From positions 24,648,760 through 24,712,759 of the forward strand of contig OY756969.1 in the NCBI GenBank assembly GCA_963580455.1: 64,000 nt of DNA. The letters run 5' to 3'. The first letter of the stretch is position 1; the number at the start of each line of letters is the position of its first letter. Under the pieces are notes generated by a model, which was given only the letters and a program-made list of their open reading frames with translations, was not told the origin of the DNA and searched no databases. Below, piece after piece: positions 62,941 to 64,000 of the stretch. The translations under genes and the position numbers were made by a program. Origin of the DNA: Euonymus europaeus. Taxonomy: Eukaryota; Streptophyta; Magnoliopsida; Celastrales; Celastraceae.

Positions 62941-64000
62941 GTCAACGGATATTCATAAAACCGTTTACGTAAAGAAACCACATTTCGCGGCTAACTAGGT
63001 GAAACGAGACCTACTAGCCACGAGTTCTGAAATCAAAATCCGAAATGCCAGGATCGTAGAGCTCAAAAAGTAGTGTGAAATCAAGCTAAAAATCACCGAA
63101 TTCAGAACTCGGAGTCAGCGGATATTCATAAAACCGTTTACGTAAAGAAACCACATTTCGCGGCTAACTAGGTGAAGCGAGACCAACTAGCCACGAGTTC
63201 TGAAATCAAAATCGAAAACGCAAAGATCGTAGAGCTCAAAAAGGAGTGTGAAATCAAGCTAAAAATCACCGAATTCAGAACTCGGAGTCAACGGATATTC
63301 ATAAATCCGTTTACGTAAAGAAACCACGTTGCGCGCCTAAATAGGTGAAACGAGACCAACTAGCCACGAGTTCTGAAATCAAAATCCGAAAATCCAGGAT
63401 TGTTGAGCTCGAAAAGTAGTGTGAAATCAAGCTAAAAATCACCGAATTCAGAACTCGGAGTCAACGGATATTCATAAATCCGTTTACGTAAAGAAACCAC
63501 GGTGCGCTCCCAAATAGGTGAAACGAGACCAACTAGCCACGAGTTCTGAAATCAAAATCCGAAACTCCTGGATTGTTGAGCTCGAAAAGTAGTGTGAAAT
63601 CAAGCTAAAAATCACCGAATTCAGAACTCGGAGTCAACGGATATTCATAAAACCGTTTACGTAAAGAAACCACATTTCGCGGCTAACTAGGTGAAACGAG
63701 ACCAACTAGCCATGAGTTCTGAAATCAAAATCCAAAACGCAAGGATCGTAGAACTCAAAAAGGAGTGTGAAATCAAGCTAAAAATCACCGAATTCAGAAC
63801 TCGGAGTCAACAGATATTCATAAATCCGTTTACGTAAAGAAACCACATTACGCGCCTAAATAGGTGAAACGAGACCAACTAGCCACGAGTTCTGAAATCA
63901 AAATCCGAAACGCCAGCATTGTTGAGCTCGAAAGGTAGTGTGAAATCAAGCTAAAAATCACCGAATTCAGAACTCGGAGTCAACGGATATTCATAAAACC
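62941..64000. repeat. Block shared with 44.6-45.6 kb (offset 18,387 bp)
   Basis: aggtgaagcgag with aatcgaaaacgcaaag (atcg at 63,211 and 44,824), then C units with gaaaatccagg and gaaactcctgg, catgagttc with caaaacgcaagg, and gccagcattg with gaaaggtagtg (63,916 and 45,529) appear in the same order. The offset is 18,387 bp at both ends, which equals 106 monomers plus the 68-bp extra piece at 57.8 kb minus 19 single-base deletions. An odd head, cacggtgcgctcccaaatag, lies at 63,498-63,517. The block runs off the window edge. Confidence 0.78.

Larger units (their letters stand above)
1..64000 (+). repeat. 173-bp satellite DNA array, head to tail, whole window
   Basis: Monomer starts fall at 1, 174, 347, 520, 693, 866, 1039, 1212 and 1385, exactly 173 bp apart, and the same register can be followed to base 64,000 with occasional 172-bp units. 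I estimate about 370 monomers. All copies face the same way; I saw no inverted segment, no transposon and no unique DNA. Most copies differ from one another at a handful of positions. Monomer size is typical of centromeric or pericentromeric satellites (one nucleosome plus linker). No long open reading frame exists: the few frames of 63-73 codons on the minus strand are satellite sequence that lost a stop. I do not recognise the family. A centromeric role is inference; the repeat identity is direct observation. Both array ends lie outside the window. Confidence 0.98.

Noticed and set aside
1..64000. CRISPR-like regular repeats
   Set aside because: The full 173 bp repeats without unique spacers between short repeats, so this is satellite DNA.
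1..64000. Telomeric repeat tracts, rDNA, tRNA or retrotransposon ends within the array
   Set aside because: None was seen while reading; the 173-bp register is continuous except at 57,727-57,967, and that break is made of satellite sequence.

Overview
The whole 64,000-base window is a single uninterrupted tandem satellite array. I found no protein-coding gene, RNA gene, mobile element, CRISPR array or unique flanking sequence. The repeat unit is 173 bp, with single-base-deleted 172-bp versions. About 370 monomers lie head to tail in one orientation from the first base to the last, so both ends of the array are outside the window. The type monomer is about 42% GC (72 of 173 bases by hand count) and carries 12 CpG dinucleotides. 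Nearly every copy keeps an EcoRI site (GAATTC), most keep a SacI site (GAGCTC), and many keep a SnaBI site (TACGTA) inside a 10-bp palindrome.

A homogeneous array of nucleosome-sized monomers indicates a eukaryotic nuclear genome, most likely centromeric or pericentromeric heterochromatin. A plant is my best guess: many monomer variants are CpG to TpG/CpA changes, as expected where cytosines are methylated. I do not recognise the family by name, and centromere function is inference.

Monomers fall into three main classes, told apart at the start of the unit: A (attgcgcggctaaatag), B (atttcgcggctaactag) and C (attgcgcgcctaaatag). They are arranged in higher-order repeats (HORs) that change along the window. 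0.2-1.4 kb holds a 4-monomer-spaced duplication. 1.4-2.2 kb is a cassette that recurs at 33.7 and 37.7 kb. 3.5-5.5 kb is a 6-mer duplication inside a 23-monomer (about 4 kb) unit at 3.8-7.8 kb, which is repeated at 7.8-12 kb with one dimer added and partly again at 14.2-17.3 kb. 17.3-20.7 kb is a 10-mer pair, 20.2-22.3 kb a 6-mer pair, 24.0-28.2 kb a 17-mer pair, and 28.5-31.3 kb an 8-mer pair in which I see no differences. 31.3-39.2 kb is a second 23-mer tandem duplication (3,977 bp per copy). 40-47 kb has 10-, 8- and 9-mer spaced duplications, 47.9-48.6 kb a duplicated dimer, 48.7-52.7 kb a 14-mer, and 53-62.4 kb 11-mer layers. The last kilobase matches 44.6-45.6 kb at a spacing of 18,387 bp.

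The most informative single site is 57,827/57,828. There the 173-bp register breaks, giving a 241-bp monomer, and the sequence to the right is a copy of that starting at 54,477. It is the precise junction of a 3,351-bp off-register tandem duplication. Otherwise the array reads as the product of repeated in-register unequal exchange or replication slippage plus local conversion. All repeat comparisons were made by reading the sequence, not by alignment software, so block edges are good to about one monomer unless stated otherwise.
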